A DNA stretch of 64,000 nt from Planctomycetaceae bacterium (lineage in GTDB: Bacteria; Planctomycetota; UBA1135; GCA-002686595): the NCBI GenBank assembly GCA_016125265.1, contig WGMC01000023.1:95753-159752 (forward strand), written 5' to 3'. The notes below the pieces were generated by a model, which saw nothing but the letters and a program-made list of their open reading frames with translations, did no database searches and was not told the origin of the DNA. Positions 45,064 through 53,373 of the stretch are shown here, piece by piece. Each line of letters begins with the position of its first letter. Position 1 is the stretch's first letter. Both the position numbers and the translations under genes were made by a program.

Positions 45064-46743
45064 TCAGAAGGAGAGCAGGCCCGGGTTCTCGAGCAGACGG
45101 CGCATGTGCACGAGGAAACGGGCGCCGTCCGCGCCGTCGACCAGGCGGTGGTCCACGCTGATGGACAGGTTCATGTACTGGCGCACACCGATCTCGTCGC
45201 CGTCGGGGGTTTCGAACACACCCGGACGCTTGACGATCCGGTGCACACCGAGGATGGCGGCGTTCGGGAAGTTGATGATCGGCGTCGCCAGGATGCCGCC
45301 GATGTTGCCCGCGTTGGTGATCGAGAAGGTGGAGCCTTTCAGCTCCTCCGGCTTGACCTTGCCCGAGCGCGTGCGATCCGCGAGTTCGGCCAACTCGGCG
45401 CCCAACTGCAAGAGGCCCTTTTGCTGCACGTCGCGGATCACCGGCACGATCAGGCCGTTGTCGGTGTCCATCGCGATGCCGAGGTCCACGTAGTTGTAGA
45501 TGACGTGTTCCTGGCTCGCTTCGTCCAGGGCCGAGCCCAACTGGGGGTACTTGGCCAGGGCCAACGCCGTCGCCTTCATGATGAAGGGCATGTAGGTCAG
45601 CTTGACGCCCTGCTCGGCCGCGATGGCCTTGCCCTTCTCGCGCAGGGCCACGAGCTCCGTGACGTCGATCTCCTCGACGACGGTGAAGTGGGGCGCGGTG
45701 TACTTGGAGCGCACCATCGCCTCGCTGATCTTGCGCCGCACGCCGCGGAACGGCTTGCGGGTCTCGCGCTCGGTCGGGCCGAGGGAGATGGGCGCCGGAG
45801 CCGGACGCGCGGGCAACGCCGATGCGGGCGCAGCCGTTGTTGCGGCCGCGGCCGTGCGCGATCCGCCGCGGGAGAACGACTCGACGTCCGCACGGCGCAC
45901 GACGCCGTTCGGACCGGAACCGGAGACCTGGGAGAGGTCCACACCGAGTTCGCGGGCCACACGCCGCGCGCTGGGCACGGCGAGGACCTTGGCGTTGGCA
46001 GAAGCCGTGTTCGAAGGCGCCGCTGCGGCCGCGGGCGCGGCCGCAGCCGGCTGGCCGTTGCTGGACGCGGCGGAACCGTCGCCGTGAGCGTGGCCACTCG
46101 AGGGCATGGGCGCCGAACCGCTCGCCGTCTGCATGGAGAAGATCACGCTGCCGACGGGCACGACTTGGCCCTCCTTGGCGTTGAACTCGAGGATCTTGCC
46201 GGCCCGGGGCGCGGGCACTTCCACGGTCGCCTTGTCGGTCATCACCTCGACAACGGCCTGGTGTTCCTCGACCACGGCGCCGACCTCGACGAGCCACTTG
46301 ACGATCTCACCCTCGGCGATCCCCTCGCCGATGTCGGGCAATTTGAAGTCGAGCCGCGCGCCGCCACCCGAAGGCGTCGACGATGCGGGTTGTTTGGCCG
46401 CCGGAGCCGCGGCTTGGGGAGCCGGCTTCGCCGGAGCGGCCGCGGCCTTGGCGGCGGGTTTCGCGGGTTCCGCCTTGGGCGCTGCCTTCTGCGCGGGCGC
46501 GCCGCCCTCGGTGTCCATCACCCAGATGACGCTGCCCACGGGCACCACTTCGCCCTCCTTCGCCTTGATGGAGGTGATGCGACCCGGTTTCGGCGCGGGC
46601 ACCTCCACGGTGGCCTTGTCGGTCATCACTTCGACGACCGATTGGTGTTCGGCCACCGTGTCGCCCTCGGCGACGAGCCACTTGACGATTTCGCCCTCGG
46701 CGATGCCTTCGCCGATGTCGGGCAGTTTGAACTCGAGTGCCAT
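45064..46743 (-). CDS. 2-oxoacid dehydrogenase E2, dihydrolipoyl acyltransferase with two lipoyl domains
   Basis: 559 residues. Two lipoyl domains have nearly identical cores (VMTDKATVEVPAP) with lipoyl-lysines K43 and K171. They are joined by Ala/Pro-rich linkers (about 80-128, 210-250). A peripheral subunit-binding domain is at about 255-290 (PSARRVARELGVDLSQV, GPNGVVRRADV). The catalytic domain (about 330-559) ends with SVDHRLVDGADGARFL, containing the HxxxDG active site. E2 accepts the acyl group on lipoate and passes it to CoA, and forms the core of the complex. The lysines are substrates of LipA and LipB encoded nearby. Placed 38 bp after E1 beta. Confidence 0.95.
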   Translation of the reverse strand: MALEFKLPDIGEGIAEGEIVKWLVAEGDTVAEHQSVVEVMTDKATVEVPAPKPGRITSIKAKEGEVVPVGSVIWVMDTEGGAPAQKAAPKAEPAKPAAKAAAAPAKPAPQAAAPAAKQPASSTPSGGGARLDFKLPDIGEGIAEGEIVKWLVEVGAVVEEHQAVVEVMTDKATVEVPAPRAGKILEFNAKEGQVVPVGSVIFSMQTASGSAPMPSSGHAHGDGSAASSNGQPAAAAPAAAAAPSNTASANAKVLAVPSARRVARELGVDLSQVSGSGPNGVVRRADVESFSRGGSRTAAAATTAAPASALPARPAPAPISLGPTERETRKPFRGVRRKISEAMVRSKYTAPHFTVVEEIDVTELVALREKGKAIAAEQGVKLTYMPFIMKATALALAKYPQLGSALDEASQEHVIYNYVDLGIAMDTDNGLIVPVIRDVQQKGLLQLGAELAELADRTRSGKVKPEELKGSTFSITNAGNIGGILATPIINFPNAAILGVHRIVKRPGVFETPDGDEIGVRQYMNLSISVDHRLVDGADGARFLVHMRRLLENPGLLSF

Positions 46744-46781
46744 GGTGTATTCCTTCTGCGTCGGGTGCTTCTTCGAGGGGA

Positions 46782-47756
46782 TCAGTACGCCATCACACGT
46801 TCGATGGCGTCCAGCACCCGACGGGCGTCGGGCAGGTAGTGGTGTTCGAGGGTGTTCGGGAAGGGCGTGTCGAAGCCCGTGACACGCACGACCGGCGCGT
46901 CCATGTACTCGATCGCGTTCTCCGCGATCATGGCCGAGATCTCGGCGCCGAAACCGCAGAAGCGCGGCGCCTCGTGCAACACGACGACGCGGCCGACCTG
47001 CTTGGCGTGTTCGAGCACTCCTTCTTCGTCGAGGGGCAGCAGCGTGCGCAGGTCCACCACACGCACTTCGTGGCCCAACTCAGCGGCTTGTTCCGCGGCC
47101 TTCACGGCCACGGGCACCATCGCGCCGTAGCAGAACACGACGCAGTCCTTGCCCTCGCGCACGCCGCGCAGGGTGCCGAGATCCACCGTGTAGTGGCCCT
47201 CGGGCACCTCTTCCTTGATGGAGCGGTAGAGCGCCTTGGGCTCGAGGAACAGCACCGGATCGGGGTCCTCGATCGACGCGAGCAGCAGTCCCTTCGCGTC
47301 GTGCGGTGTGCTGGGCACGACCACCTTCAATCCAGGTGTGTGGCAGAAGTACGCCTCGCCACTTTGGCTGTGGTAGAGGCCGCCGCGGATCCCGCCGCCG
47401 TAGGGCGTGCGGATCACCATCGGCGCCGTGTATTGGCCACCCGAGCGGTAGCGCAGCTTGGCGGCCTCGCTGACGATCTGGTCGAACGCCGGGAAGATGA
47501 AGTCTTGGAACTGGATCTCCGCGACGGGACGCAGGCCGTTGATGGCCATGCCGATGGCGGCGCCCACGATGCCGTCTTCGGAGAGCGGCGTGTCGAAGCA
47601 GCGCTCCTTGCCGAACTCCGTGGTGAGCCCTTCGGTGGCCAGGAAAACGCCGCCCTTGGGGCCGACGTCCTCGCCGAAGACGAGCACGGACTTGTCGCGG
47701 CGCATGGCCGTTTTCAGGGCGTCGTTGACCGCCTGGACCAAAGTGAGCGTGGGCAT
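46782..47756 (-). CDS. 2-oxoacid dehydrogenase E1 beta subunit
   Basis: 324 residues. SVLVFGEDVGPKGGVFLATE and GMAINGLRPVAEIQFQDFIF are the E1 beta signatures, with the conserved catalytic Glu in AEIQF. YHSQSGEAYFCHTPGLKVVV, then PSTPHDAKGLLLASI, resembles branched-chain E1 beta more than E. coli PDH. The C-terminal ferredoxin-like domain contains VVDLRTLLPLD and VVLHEAPRFCGFG. It forms an alpha2-beta2 heterotetramer with an E1 alpha; two different alphas are encoded in this operon (43900-45051 and 47825-48943) but only one beta, so it may pair with either. Gap to the first alpha is 68 bp. Confidence 0.94.
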   Translation of the reverse strand: MPTLTLVQAVNDALKTAMRRDKSVLVFGEDVGPKGGVFLATEGLTTEFGKERCFDTPLSEDGIVGAAIGMAINGLRPVAEIQFQDFIFPAFDQIVSEAAKLRYRSGGQYTAPMVIRTPYGGGIRGGLYHSQSGEAYFCHTPGLKVVVPSTPHDAKGLLLASIEDPDPVLFLEPKALYRSIKEEVPEGHYTVDLGTLRGVREGKDCVVFCYGAMVPVAVKAAEQAAELGHEVRVVDLRTLLPLDEEGVLEHAKQVGRVVVLHEAPRFCGFGAEISAMIAENAIEYMDAPVVRVTGFDTPFPNTLEHHYLPDARRVLDAIERVMAY

Positions 47757-47824
47757 GGCGCGAAGGGAGAGAGGAGACGGGGATCGGGGGGGATGCGGGG
47801 ATGGAAGGGTGGGCGAAAACCGAT

Positions 47825-48943
47825 TCAGAGCGGGAAGGCGCCGTCGCCCGCCGCCGCGTCGCCCTTGCGACGTGCCAGCTCGAAGGCCTCGGTTCCCTGG
47901 CGCCGCAGGTGCGGCGGCAGTTCGGCGTACACGTCGCTGAAGATGGTCTCGAGGGGCGGCTGGCCGGTGGCTTCGGCCTCGCGCACGGCGGCGGTGATCT
48001 CTTCCTTGCAGGAGGCCTCCAACTCGGCGCGCACCTTCTCGGTCCAGATGCCCTTCGCTTGAAGGAACTTCTCGAAGCGCTGCACCGGGTCCTTCTTCTC
48101 CCACTCGGCGACCAGCTCCTTCGGCACGTACCGGCTCGGGTCGTCGGAGGTCGAGTGGCCGCCCATGCGGAAGGTCTTGGCTTCGATCAGCGTCGGACCG
48201 CCGCCCTTGCGCGCGCGTTCGACGGCTTCCATCGTGGCCTTGCGCACGGCGAGCAGGTCGTTGCCGTCGACCACCACACCGGGCATGCCGTAGGCCTGTG
48301 CCTTGATCGCAAAGCCATCGGACGCGGTCTGCTCCTCGATCGGGCACGAGATCGCGTAGCCGTTGTTCTGGCACAGGAACACCACCGGCGATTTCCACAC
48401 GGCGGCGAAGTTCATGCCGGAGTGGAATCCGAGGCTCGATGTGCCGCCGTCGCCAAAGCTCACCAGCGCGACGTGGGATTCTCCGCGGAGCTTGAAAGCG
48501 TGGGCCGCGCCCACCGCCTGGGGCAGGTGCGTGCCAATGGGCGAGGAGATCGAGAAGAAGTGGATCGGGTCGGTGAAGCTGAAGTGCACGGGCATCTGGC
48601 GGCCGCGCGCACTGTCGGCCGCATTGCCGAACATGTTGTTCATCATGTCCGCGGCACGCACCCCGTGGTACAGCGCCATTCCGAAGTCCCTGTAGCTGGG
48701 GAACAGCCAGTCGGTCTTCTTCAGCGCGCTGGCGGCGCCGACTTGCGTCGCTTCGATGCCCTTGTTCGGGATGGAGAACCCGATGCGGCCCGAGCGTTGC
48801 AACTTGAGCGCCGTGTCGTCGAAGGCGCGCACGAGCAGCATCGTGCGGTAGCAGTGCAACAGCTCTTCCTTCGACAGCCCGGGGTCGTAGCCGTTTGCCT
48901 TGCCGTTGGCCTGGATCACACTGAGGGGACTTTCGGTTTTCAT
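47825..48943 (-). CDS. 2-oxoacid dehydrogenase E1 alpha subunit, first copy (PDH/BCKDH type)
   Basis: 372 residues. Complete TPP motif (SFGDGGTSSLGFHSGMNFAA then CQNNGYAIS). ARGRQMPVHFSF and IGTHLPQAVGAAHAFKL line the substrate channel, and FRMGGHSTSDDPSRYVP is the loop typical of branched-chain E1 alpha. Length fits the heterotetrameric type. It starts 10 bp after lipA and probably shares its transcript, so lipoate synthesis and the enzyme that needs lipoate are expressed together. It is paralogous to the second copy at the end of the operon. Substrate not determinable from sequence. Confidence 0.93.
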   Translation of the reverse strand: MKTESPLSVIQANGKANGYDPGLSKEELLHCYRTMLLVRAFDDTALKLQRSGRIGFSIPNKGIEATQVGAASALKKTDWLFPSYRDFGMALYHGVRAADMMNNMFGNAADSARGRQMPVHFSFTDPIHFFSISSPIGTHLPQAVGAAHAFKLRGESHVALVSFGDGGTSSLGFHSGMNFAAVWKSPVVFLCQNNGYAISCPIEEQTASDGFAIKAQAYGMPGVVVDGNDLLAVRKATMEAVERARKGGGPTLIEAKTFRMGGHSTSDDPSRYVPKELVAEWEKKDPVQRFEKFLQAKGIWTEKVRAELEASCKEEITAAVREAEATGQPPLETIFSDVYAELPPHLRRQGTEAFELARRKGDAAAGDGAFPL

Positions 48944-48953
48944 CGCGGTGTGC

Positions 48954-50006
48954 TCAGCGGGGGTTGGCCCCAGCGGCCGGGGACGACAACGTGGTCGTGG
49001 GGTCGTAGGCGGGCGGCAGCGCAGCTTCGCGGGCGCCGAGGCGCTGGCGCACCAGGCGCTCCGCGAAGAACTCGGCGGCCTTGTAACTGGAGCGCACGAG
49101 CGGCCCGGCAGCGACGTACAGGAAGCCCATGGATTCGCCTGCCCGGCGCAGTTCGTCGAACCGCTCGGGCTCCACGTACTCCCGCACGGGGGCGTGATTC
49201 GGCGTCGGGCGCAGGTACTGGCCGATGGTCAAGAAGTCCACGTCCGCGGCGCGCAGCAGCGACATGGCCTCCAGCAGTTCTTCCTGGCTCTCGCCCAGGC
49301 CCACCATCAGAGCGGACTTGGTGAAGAGTTCCGCGCGCTGTGCCTTCGCACCGCGCAGGGTGTCGAGGGAGCGCTCGTACGAGCAGCGCGGGTCGCGGAT
49401 CTTGCGCTGCAGACGCGGCACCACCTCGACGTTGTGCGCAAGCACATGGGGCGCCGCCGCCACCAAGGTCTCGAGGTCGCGCCCGCGGTAATCGGGCGCC
49501 AGCGTCTCGATGACCGTGTTCGGCGCGCGGCGGCGGATCTCGCCGACGCAGGCCGCGTAGTGGCCCGCTCCCCCATCGGGCAGGTCGTCGCGGTCGACAC
49601 TGGTCACCACGACGTAGCCGAGGTTCAGTTCGGCCACGGCCTCGCCGACGTGGGCCGGCTCGTCGGGGTCCGGGGGCGCGGCCTGCAGCACGGTCTTGAC
49701 CGCGCAGAAGCGGCAGCGGCGGGTGCACTCGTCCCCGAGCACCATGATCGTCATGGTGGCGCGCTCGCCCTTCCAGCACTCGCCGACGTTCGGGCAGCGG
49801 GCCTCCTGGCAGACCGTGTGCAGGTTGAGGCGCTTTGTCAGCGCCTTGAGCCGGTTGTACCCCTCACCCCCGGGCAGGGGCACCTTGAGCCAGGCGGGTT
49901 TGCGCTCGAAACGCGCCTGGGTCCGCCCGGCGGTCGGCGCCGAGCCCACGTCCGCGGCCTGGGGGGAGGGCTGGGCGGCGGGCGGCTGGGTCTCGGGAGT
50001 GTCCAT
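48954..50006 (-). CDS. lipA: Lipoyl synthase LipA
   Basis: 350 residues. A radical-SAM enzyme that inserts two sulfur atoms into octanoyl-E2 or octanoyl-H-protein. The auxiliary-cluster cysteines are in CQEARCPNVGEC. The SAM-cluster motif is CTRRCRFCAV. LMVGLGESQEELLEAM and YLRPTPNHAPVREYV follow, and the C-terminal RSSYKAAEF holds the cluster-ligating Ser. An N-terminal 35 residues rich in Pro/Gln/Ala is an unusual extension. ATG 50006 was chosen; shorter alternatives begin after it without motif loss. It leads the oxoacid dehydrogenase operon. With lipB at 39927 it completes the endogenous lipoylation route. Confidence 0.95.
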   Translation of the reverse strand: MDTPETQPPAAQPSPQAADVGSAPTAGRTQARFERKPAWLKVPLPGGEGYNRLKALTKRLNLHTVCQEARCPNVGECWKGERATMTIMVLGDECTRRCRFCAVKTVLQAAPPDPDEPAHVGEAVAELNLGYVVVTSVDRDDLPDGGAGHYAACVGEIRRRAPNTVIETLAPDYRGRDLETLVAAAPHVLAHNVEVVPRLQRKIRDPRCSYERSLDTLRGAKAQRAELFTKSALMVGLGESQEELLEAMSLLRAADVDFLTIGQYLRPTPNHAPVREYVEPERFDELRRAGESMGFLYVAAGPLVRSSYKAAEFFAERLVRQRLGAREAALPPAYDPTTTLSSPAAGANPR

Positions 50007-50188
50007 CGGGCGCGCGAAAGGCGGGAGAGAATAGCACGCCGGGCCCCGCCCCCCCGCCGGTCCGATCGGGACCCCTCCGGCGCGGGATCGGCCGAGGCGC
50101 CCCCCCCGGAAGGGCTCGGGGGCGACCCCGGGGTGCCCGGCGTCCGCGCAGGCACCGGACCGCCCCGAGCTGGGGTCGGTGGCGCTCC

Positions 50189-50548
50189 TCAGGCCGGATC
50201 GGGTCTGCCGTCCGCGCCCCCGCGGGCCCGTCCGTCGGCGGCGCCGTGCTGGGCGCCACCCTCCCGTGAGTCCTGCCCGCCGTGTCCCTCCTGCTCCTGC
50301 AAGCGGGCGGCGAGGGCCAGCAACTCCTCGCAAGAAACCTCGGCCGCCCGGGTCGAATCGCGGGGCGCGGGCCCCCGGGCCAGTCGGAGGAGCAGGTTGC
50401 GCGCGCTCTCCTGCGCCAGCCACAGGGCGAGCCTCAGGTTGGAGCGCCGCGAATCCTCCCCCCACCTTGGTGAGCTGGCCGCCCGCGTGGTGGCGAGGGC
50501 GGCCAGCAACCGTTCACGGGCCAGCTCGAGCCTTGCTCGTGCTTCCAT
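50189..50548 (-). CDS. Small hypothetical helical protein
   Basis: 119 residues, mostly charged helix (residues about 3-60, with ERLLAALATTRAASS and WLAQESARNLLLRLARG), then a low-complexity Gly/Gln/Asp/Arg-rich tail. No family recognised. It follows the DUF1328 gene by 8 bp in the same direction, which favours a real gene co-expressed in a stress operon; the tail looks poorly constrained, so the boundaries are uncertain. The 182 bp between it and lipA contain no gene and include repeats of GGGCCC/CCCGGG type. Confidence 0.45.
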   Translation of the reverse strand: MEARARLELARERLLAALATTRAASSPRWGEDSRRSNLRLALWLAQESARNLLLRLARGPAPRDSTRAAEVSCEELLALAARLQEQEGHGGQDSREGGAQHGAADGRARGGADGRPDPA

Positions 50549-50556
50549 GGACCCGA

Positions 50557-50724
50557 TCAGTCCACGACCGCGCGTCGACCGGTGAGCAGGCTGATCGCGA
50601 ACGCGACCAGGAAGACGAAGAAGAGGATTTTGGCGATGCCGGTGGCCGCGGCGGCGATGCCGCCGAAGCCGAAGACCGCGGCGATGATTGCCAAGATGAA
50701 AAAGGTCACGCTCCAGCTCAACAT
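50557..50724 (-). CDS. DUF1328 / YtjA-family small membrane protein
   Basis: 55 residues. [20 protein letters not shown] and [20 protein letters not shown] are the two membrane spans of DUF1328, usually 50-60 residues. TAGGAG lies 8 nt before ATG 50724. In enterobacteria such proteins are stress- or stationary-phase-induced; the biochemical role is unknown. It lies with CsbD and a lipoprotein in a leftward cluster expected to be under the sigma-54-type promoter at 51376. Confidence 0.92.
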   Translation of the reverse strand: MLSWSVTFFILAIIAAVFGFGGIAAAATGIAKILFFVFLVAFAISLLTGRRAVVD

Positions 50725-50780
50725 GGCGAATCTCCTACTAGGGGTGGTTTGGAGTGCGGAAGGCGCGGTCGGGGCGAGAG

Positions 50781-50987
50781 TCACTTCCGAGCGGACATTT
50801 GTTCAAACTGCCGCAGCTCCTGCTCGGCCTTGTCGCGGGCAAGGCCGTAGCGCTCCTGCAGCTTGCCGAGGAGCTTCTCGCGCTTGCCGTCGACTTGCGT
50901 GAGGTCGTCGTCCGTGAGCTTGCCCCACTTCTCCTTCAAGCTGCCCGAGAGTTGTTTCCAGTTGCCTTCGATTCGATCGCTATTCAT
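50781..50987 (-). CDS. CsbD family stress protein
   Basis: 68 residues. [20 protein letters not shown] and [20 protein letters not shown] are the CsbD family signature. In Bacillus subtilis csbD belongs to the general stress regulon; in proteobacteria it accumulates in stationary phase. The molecule is hydrophilic and helical with no signal. It lies between the lipoprotein and DUF1328 genes in one orientation. The 115 bp upstream contain no sigma-54 element, so it likely depends on the promoter before the lipoprotein. Confidence 0.94.
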   Translation of the reverse strand: MNSDRIEGNWKQLSGSLKEKWGKLTDDDLTQVDGKREKLLGKLQERYGLARDKAEQELRQFEQMSARK

Positions 50988-51102
50988 GGCATGTCTCCGT
51001 TGGTGGTTGTTTCGTGTCCGAGAAGTCGAGGCCTCGAGACGTGTGGCCCGAGGCCCGTAATCGCGCGGCGCGAAGCCTGTGATCGCGCGGGGCGCGCTGG
51101 AG

Positions 51103-51300
51103 TCAGTTGGCGCCGTCTTTGACGTCGTCGATGATCTTCTCGCCTTCGTCGATGGCTTCGTCCGTGGCGTCTTCCACGTCGTCGAGCGCCTCTTCCACGC
51201 TGTCGCCGACGCGGTCCGGGGTGTCGTCGTCGCAGCTCGCCACGAAGGCGGCACCACTCACGAGCAGGGCACAGGTCAGGATGTGTTTGTGGATTCGCAT
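51103..51300 (-). CDS. Small acidic lipoprotein
   Basis: 65 residues. The signal peptide ends in AAFVASC, a good lipobox (V-A-S-C), giving a mature chain of about 43 residues composed largely of Asp, Glu and Ala (VEEALDDVEDATDEAIDEGE). Homologous short lipoproteins with 'DxxEDAxDE' repeats neighbour CsbD genes in other bacteria. It probably sits on the periplasmic side of a membrane and may be disordered or coiled-coil. First gene of the leftward stress cluster, about 66 nt downstream of the predicted sigma-54 transcription start. Confidence 0.8.
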   Translation of the reverse strand: MRIHKHILTCALLVSGAAFVASCDDDTPDRVGDSVEEALDDVEDATDEAIDEGEKIIDDVKDGAN

Positions 51301-51375
51301 GGGGGTTCTCCGTCTTTGGGGTCCGCGACTTCGCCCGCGCAACAGTTGCCCGGGCGGGGCGCTGTGGGCATCCCT

Positions 51376-51391
51376 AGCAAGCGCCGTGCCG
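51376..51391 (-). promoter_or_regulatory. Candidate sigma-54 promoter for the lipoprotein-CsbD-DUF1328 cluster
   Basis: Read on the minus strand, CGGCACGGCGCTTGCT matches TGGCACG-N4-TTGCW at all but the first base; the -24 GG is at 51389-51390 and the -12 GC at 51377-51378. Expected start near 51366, 66 nt before ATG 51300. A sigma-54 activator gene begins 164 bp away on the other strand. Confidence 0.68.
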
Positions 51392-51554
51392 CGGGCCGCC
51401 GAGATCGTCCAACTGGAGTTCCGGCAACAGGTTAGGGCACTTTTGCCGGACGCTTGCCCACGCTCCGATGTGCAAGTTTGCGGCGCAACCGCAGAAACCC
51501 GCGTGGTAGGAGTGCGGAGCCGGCGCAAATCCCACGCGGCAGCCCCCAAGTTTC

Positions 51555-53015
51555 ATGACAGATCTACAACCCACCGACGCGGATCGACCGACACACGTGC
51601 TCGAGGCCCGCCCGCACGGCAGTCGTCGGGCTGACTTCGTGGTCAACGCGCTGTCGTCCGCCGGCCTGCGCATCGCCCGTTGGCACGACGGAACGCTCGA
51701 CAGCCAACTGGCTAGACGGGACCTCGACGTGCTGGTCGTGCGGCGTGAAGCATTGGGCGCGAAGGAACTCGCCGCCATCGATCGCAGCTCCGGCGACCCG
51801 GACAGTCCGTCGGTGGTCGTGCTGGGTCACAACTTCCAGGCCCTCGAACGCGCCACGCTGCTGGCGAGTGGTGTCACGCACGTGGTCGAGGGCGACCTGG
51901 GGATGGCGGGGCTCGAACACACCCTGACGACCATCACCAGCGCGGAGTCGGTTTCGGCCAGTCACAACGACGAGCCCCGCCTGGCCGACTTCCTGTCGCG
52001 CAGCGCCTACATGCGCCGCTTCCTGGAGACTGTGCGCAAGGTGGTCGACGCCACGTCCACGCTGCTCATCACCGGCGAAACCGGCGTCGGCAAAGAGCGC
52101 CTCGCGCGCGCCATCCACGCCGAGAGCCCACGCGGCGGTGCCCCCTTCGTCTCGGTCAACTGCGGCGCGCTGCCAGATGCGTTGCTCGAGAGCGAGCTCT
52201 TCGGGCACCGCAAGGGCGCCTTCACCGGCGCCGCCGACAACCAGCCCGGGCGCTTCGACGCGGCGGACGGAGGCACACTGTTCCTCGACGAAATCGGCGA
52301 GATGCCCCTGCATCTGCAGGTGAAGTTGCTCGGCGCGCTCGAGCGGCGCGAGATCACGCCCGTGGGTGCGGCCGAATCCCACACCGTCGACGTGCGCGTC
52401 ATCGCGGCCACCAACCGCAACCTCATCGAAGAGGTGACCGCCGGGCGCATGCGCGAGGACCTGTACTACCGCCTGAACGTGGTGCCGCTCACCGTGCCCG
52501 CCCTGCGCGAGCGGCGCGAGGACATTCCGGACCTGGTGGGTTCCCTGATGGCCTGGTTCCGCCGGCACTTGGATCGTCCGCGGGTGCAGCGCATCCATCC
52601 GGCCGCGCTCGCGCAGCTCGTGGGTTACGAGTGGCCCGGAAACGTCCGCCAACTGGCGAACGTGCTCGAACGTGCGGTGCTGTTGTGCGAGAGCGACGAG
52701 ATCGGTTTAGGCGAGTTGGACCTGGGTCCGTGGCCGTTGCCGGTGTCGACGGACTTGGACGCGGTCGCGGCTCCCGAGCCACCCGCGGCAGAGGGTCCGC
52801 GCGGCGATCTACCCGCGGATTGGCGCAGCCTCAGCTTGCGCGATCTGCGCGAACAGGCGGCGGATCGCGTGGAACGCGCGTACCTGGTGGCGCTGCTCCA
52901 GGACGTGGGCGGTGTGGTCAAGGAAGCCGCAGCGCGGTCCGGCCTCGCGCCGCGTTCGTTCTACGACCGTTTGCGCCGCCACGGGCTACGCGGCGCGGAC
53001 TACCGCAACGGATAG
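51555..53015 (+). CDS. Sigma-54-dependent transcriptional activator (bEBP), Fis family
   Basis: 486 residues. Residues about 15-135 are a receiver-like fold (LDVLVVRREALGAKEL, then VVVLGHNFQALERATLL) without the acceptor Asp, so activation is probably not by phosphorylation. About 147-380 is the AAA+ domain: Walker A GETGVGKE (K180), the sigma-54 loop GAFTGA at 221-226, Walker B GGTLFLDEIGEM and RLNVVPLTVPALRERREDI. About 435-480 is a Fis-type HTH (VKEAAARSGLAPRSFYDRLR). It is divergent from the CsbD cluster with its candidate sigma-54 promoter. A TTGC-GGC-GCAA palindrome near 51478 in the intergenic region could be its upstream site. Target assignment is inference. Confidence 0.92.
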   Translation: MTDLQPTDADRPTHVLEARPHGSRRADFVVNALSSAGLRIARWHDGTLDSQLARRDLDVLVVRREALGAKELAAIDRSSGDPDSPSVVVLGHNFQALERATLLASGVTHVVEGDLGMAGLEHTLTTITSAESVSASHNDEPRLADFLSRSAYMRRFLETVRKVVDATSTLLITGETGVGKERLARAIHAESPRGGAPFVSVNCGALPDALLESELFGHRKGAFTGAADNQPGRFDAADGGTLFLDEIGEMPLHLQVKLLGALERREITPVGAAESHTVDVRVIAATNRNLIEEVTAGRMREDLYYRLNVVPLTVPALRERREDIPDLVGSLMAWFRRHLDRPRVQRIHPAALAQLVGYEWPGNVRQLANVLERAVLLCESDEIGLGELDLGPWPLPVSTDLDAVAAPEPPAAEGPRGDLPADWRSLSLRDLREQAADRVERAYLVALLQDVGGVVKEAAARSGLAPRSFYDRLRRHGLRGADYRNG

Positions 53016-53033
53016 TCGCGGTGGGACCCGCCT

Positions 53034-53304
53034 GGTGCGCGGTCGCCGGGTGCGCGGGTGCGCGGGTGCACGGGTGCACGGGTGCCGGGTGCACGGGTGC
53101 CGAGAGCCGGGTGCGCGGGCGCTGAGAGCCGGGTGCGCGGGCGTCCTGGCCCGCCTTGTTCCGGAACCGGTGCGTAACGTGCGGTCTGTAGGGGCGCGGC
53201 CCTGTCCGCGCCCAAGGGGCGTCGCACCGTGGGGAACAACCCCGCGCTCCAAGGCGGGCCAGGAGGCCCGCGCACCCGGCCCGCGCGACCGGCGACCGCG
53301 CACC
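53034..53304. repeat. Complex palindromic element (MITE-like) with internal minisatellite
   Basis: Outer arms of 16 bp are perfect inverted repeats (53034-53049 and 53289-53304). A second nested pair of 30 bp matches at 29 positions (53128-53157 and 53251-53280). Inner hairpins follow (53156-53162/53233-53239 and 53192-53199/53206-53213). The left arm contains an 8-bp minisatellite GGGTGCGC/GGGTGCAC (about 53048-53100) and a tandem GAGAGCCGGGTGCGCGGGCG (53102-53143). No coding capacity. Lies between the activator gene and the sigma-factor terminator. Confidence 0.75.
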
Positions 53305-53310
53305 AAAGCA

Positions 53311-53344
53311 AAGAACCACCGGCGTGGGCCCGGTGGTTCTTCTT
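53311..53344 (-). terminator. Intrinsic terminator for the convergent sigma-factor gene
   Basis: 12-bp perfect stem (53311-53322 with 53330-53341) and 7-nt loop, with T-rich sequence on the minus-strand exit side (TTTGCTTTGG). It is 30 bp after the stop of the leftward sigma factor gene, and can also stop rightward transcription (TTCTT on the right). Confidence 0.8.
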
Positions 53345-53373
53345 GGGTGGGAGCGGCGCTCCGCGATGCAGGG

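Noticed and set aside
51420..51460. GGGCACTTTTGC tested as a sigma-54 promoter for the bEBP gene
   Set aside because: GG-to-GC spacing is 7-8 nt instead of 10, so it cannot be a -24/-12 element.
53034..53304. Considered as a CRISPR array
   Set aside because: Repeats are 8-bp and 20-bp tandem or inverted copies with no regular spacers, and no cas gene is in the window.
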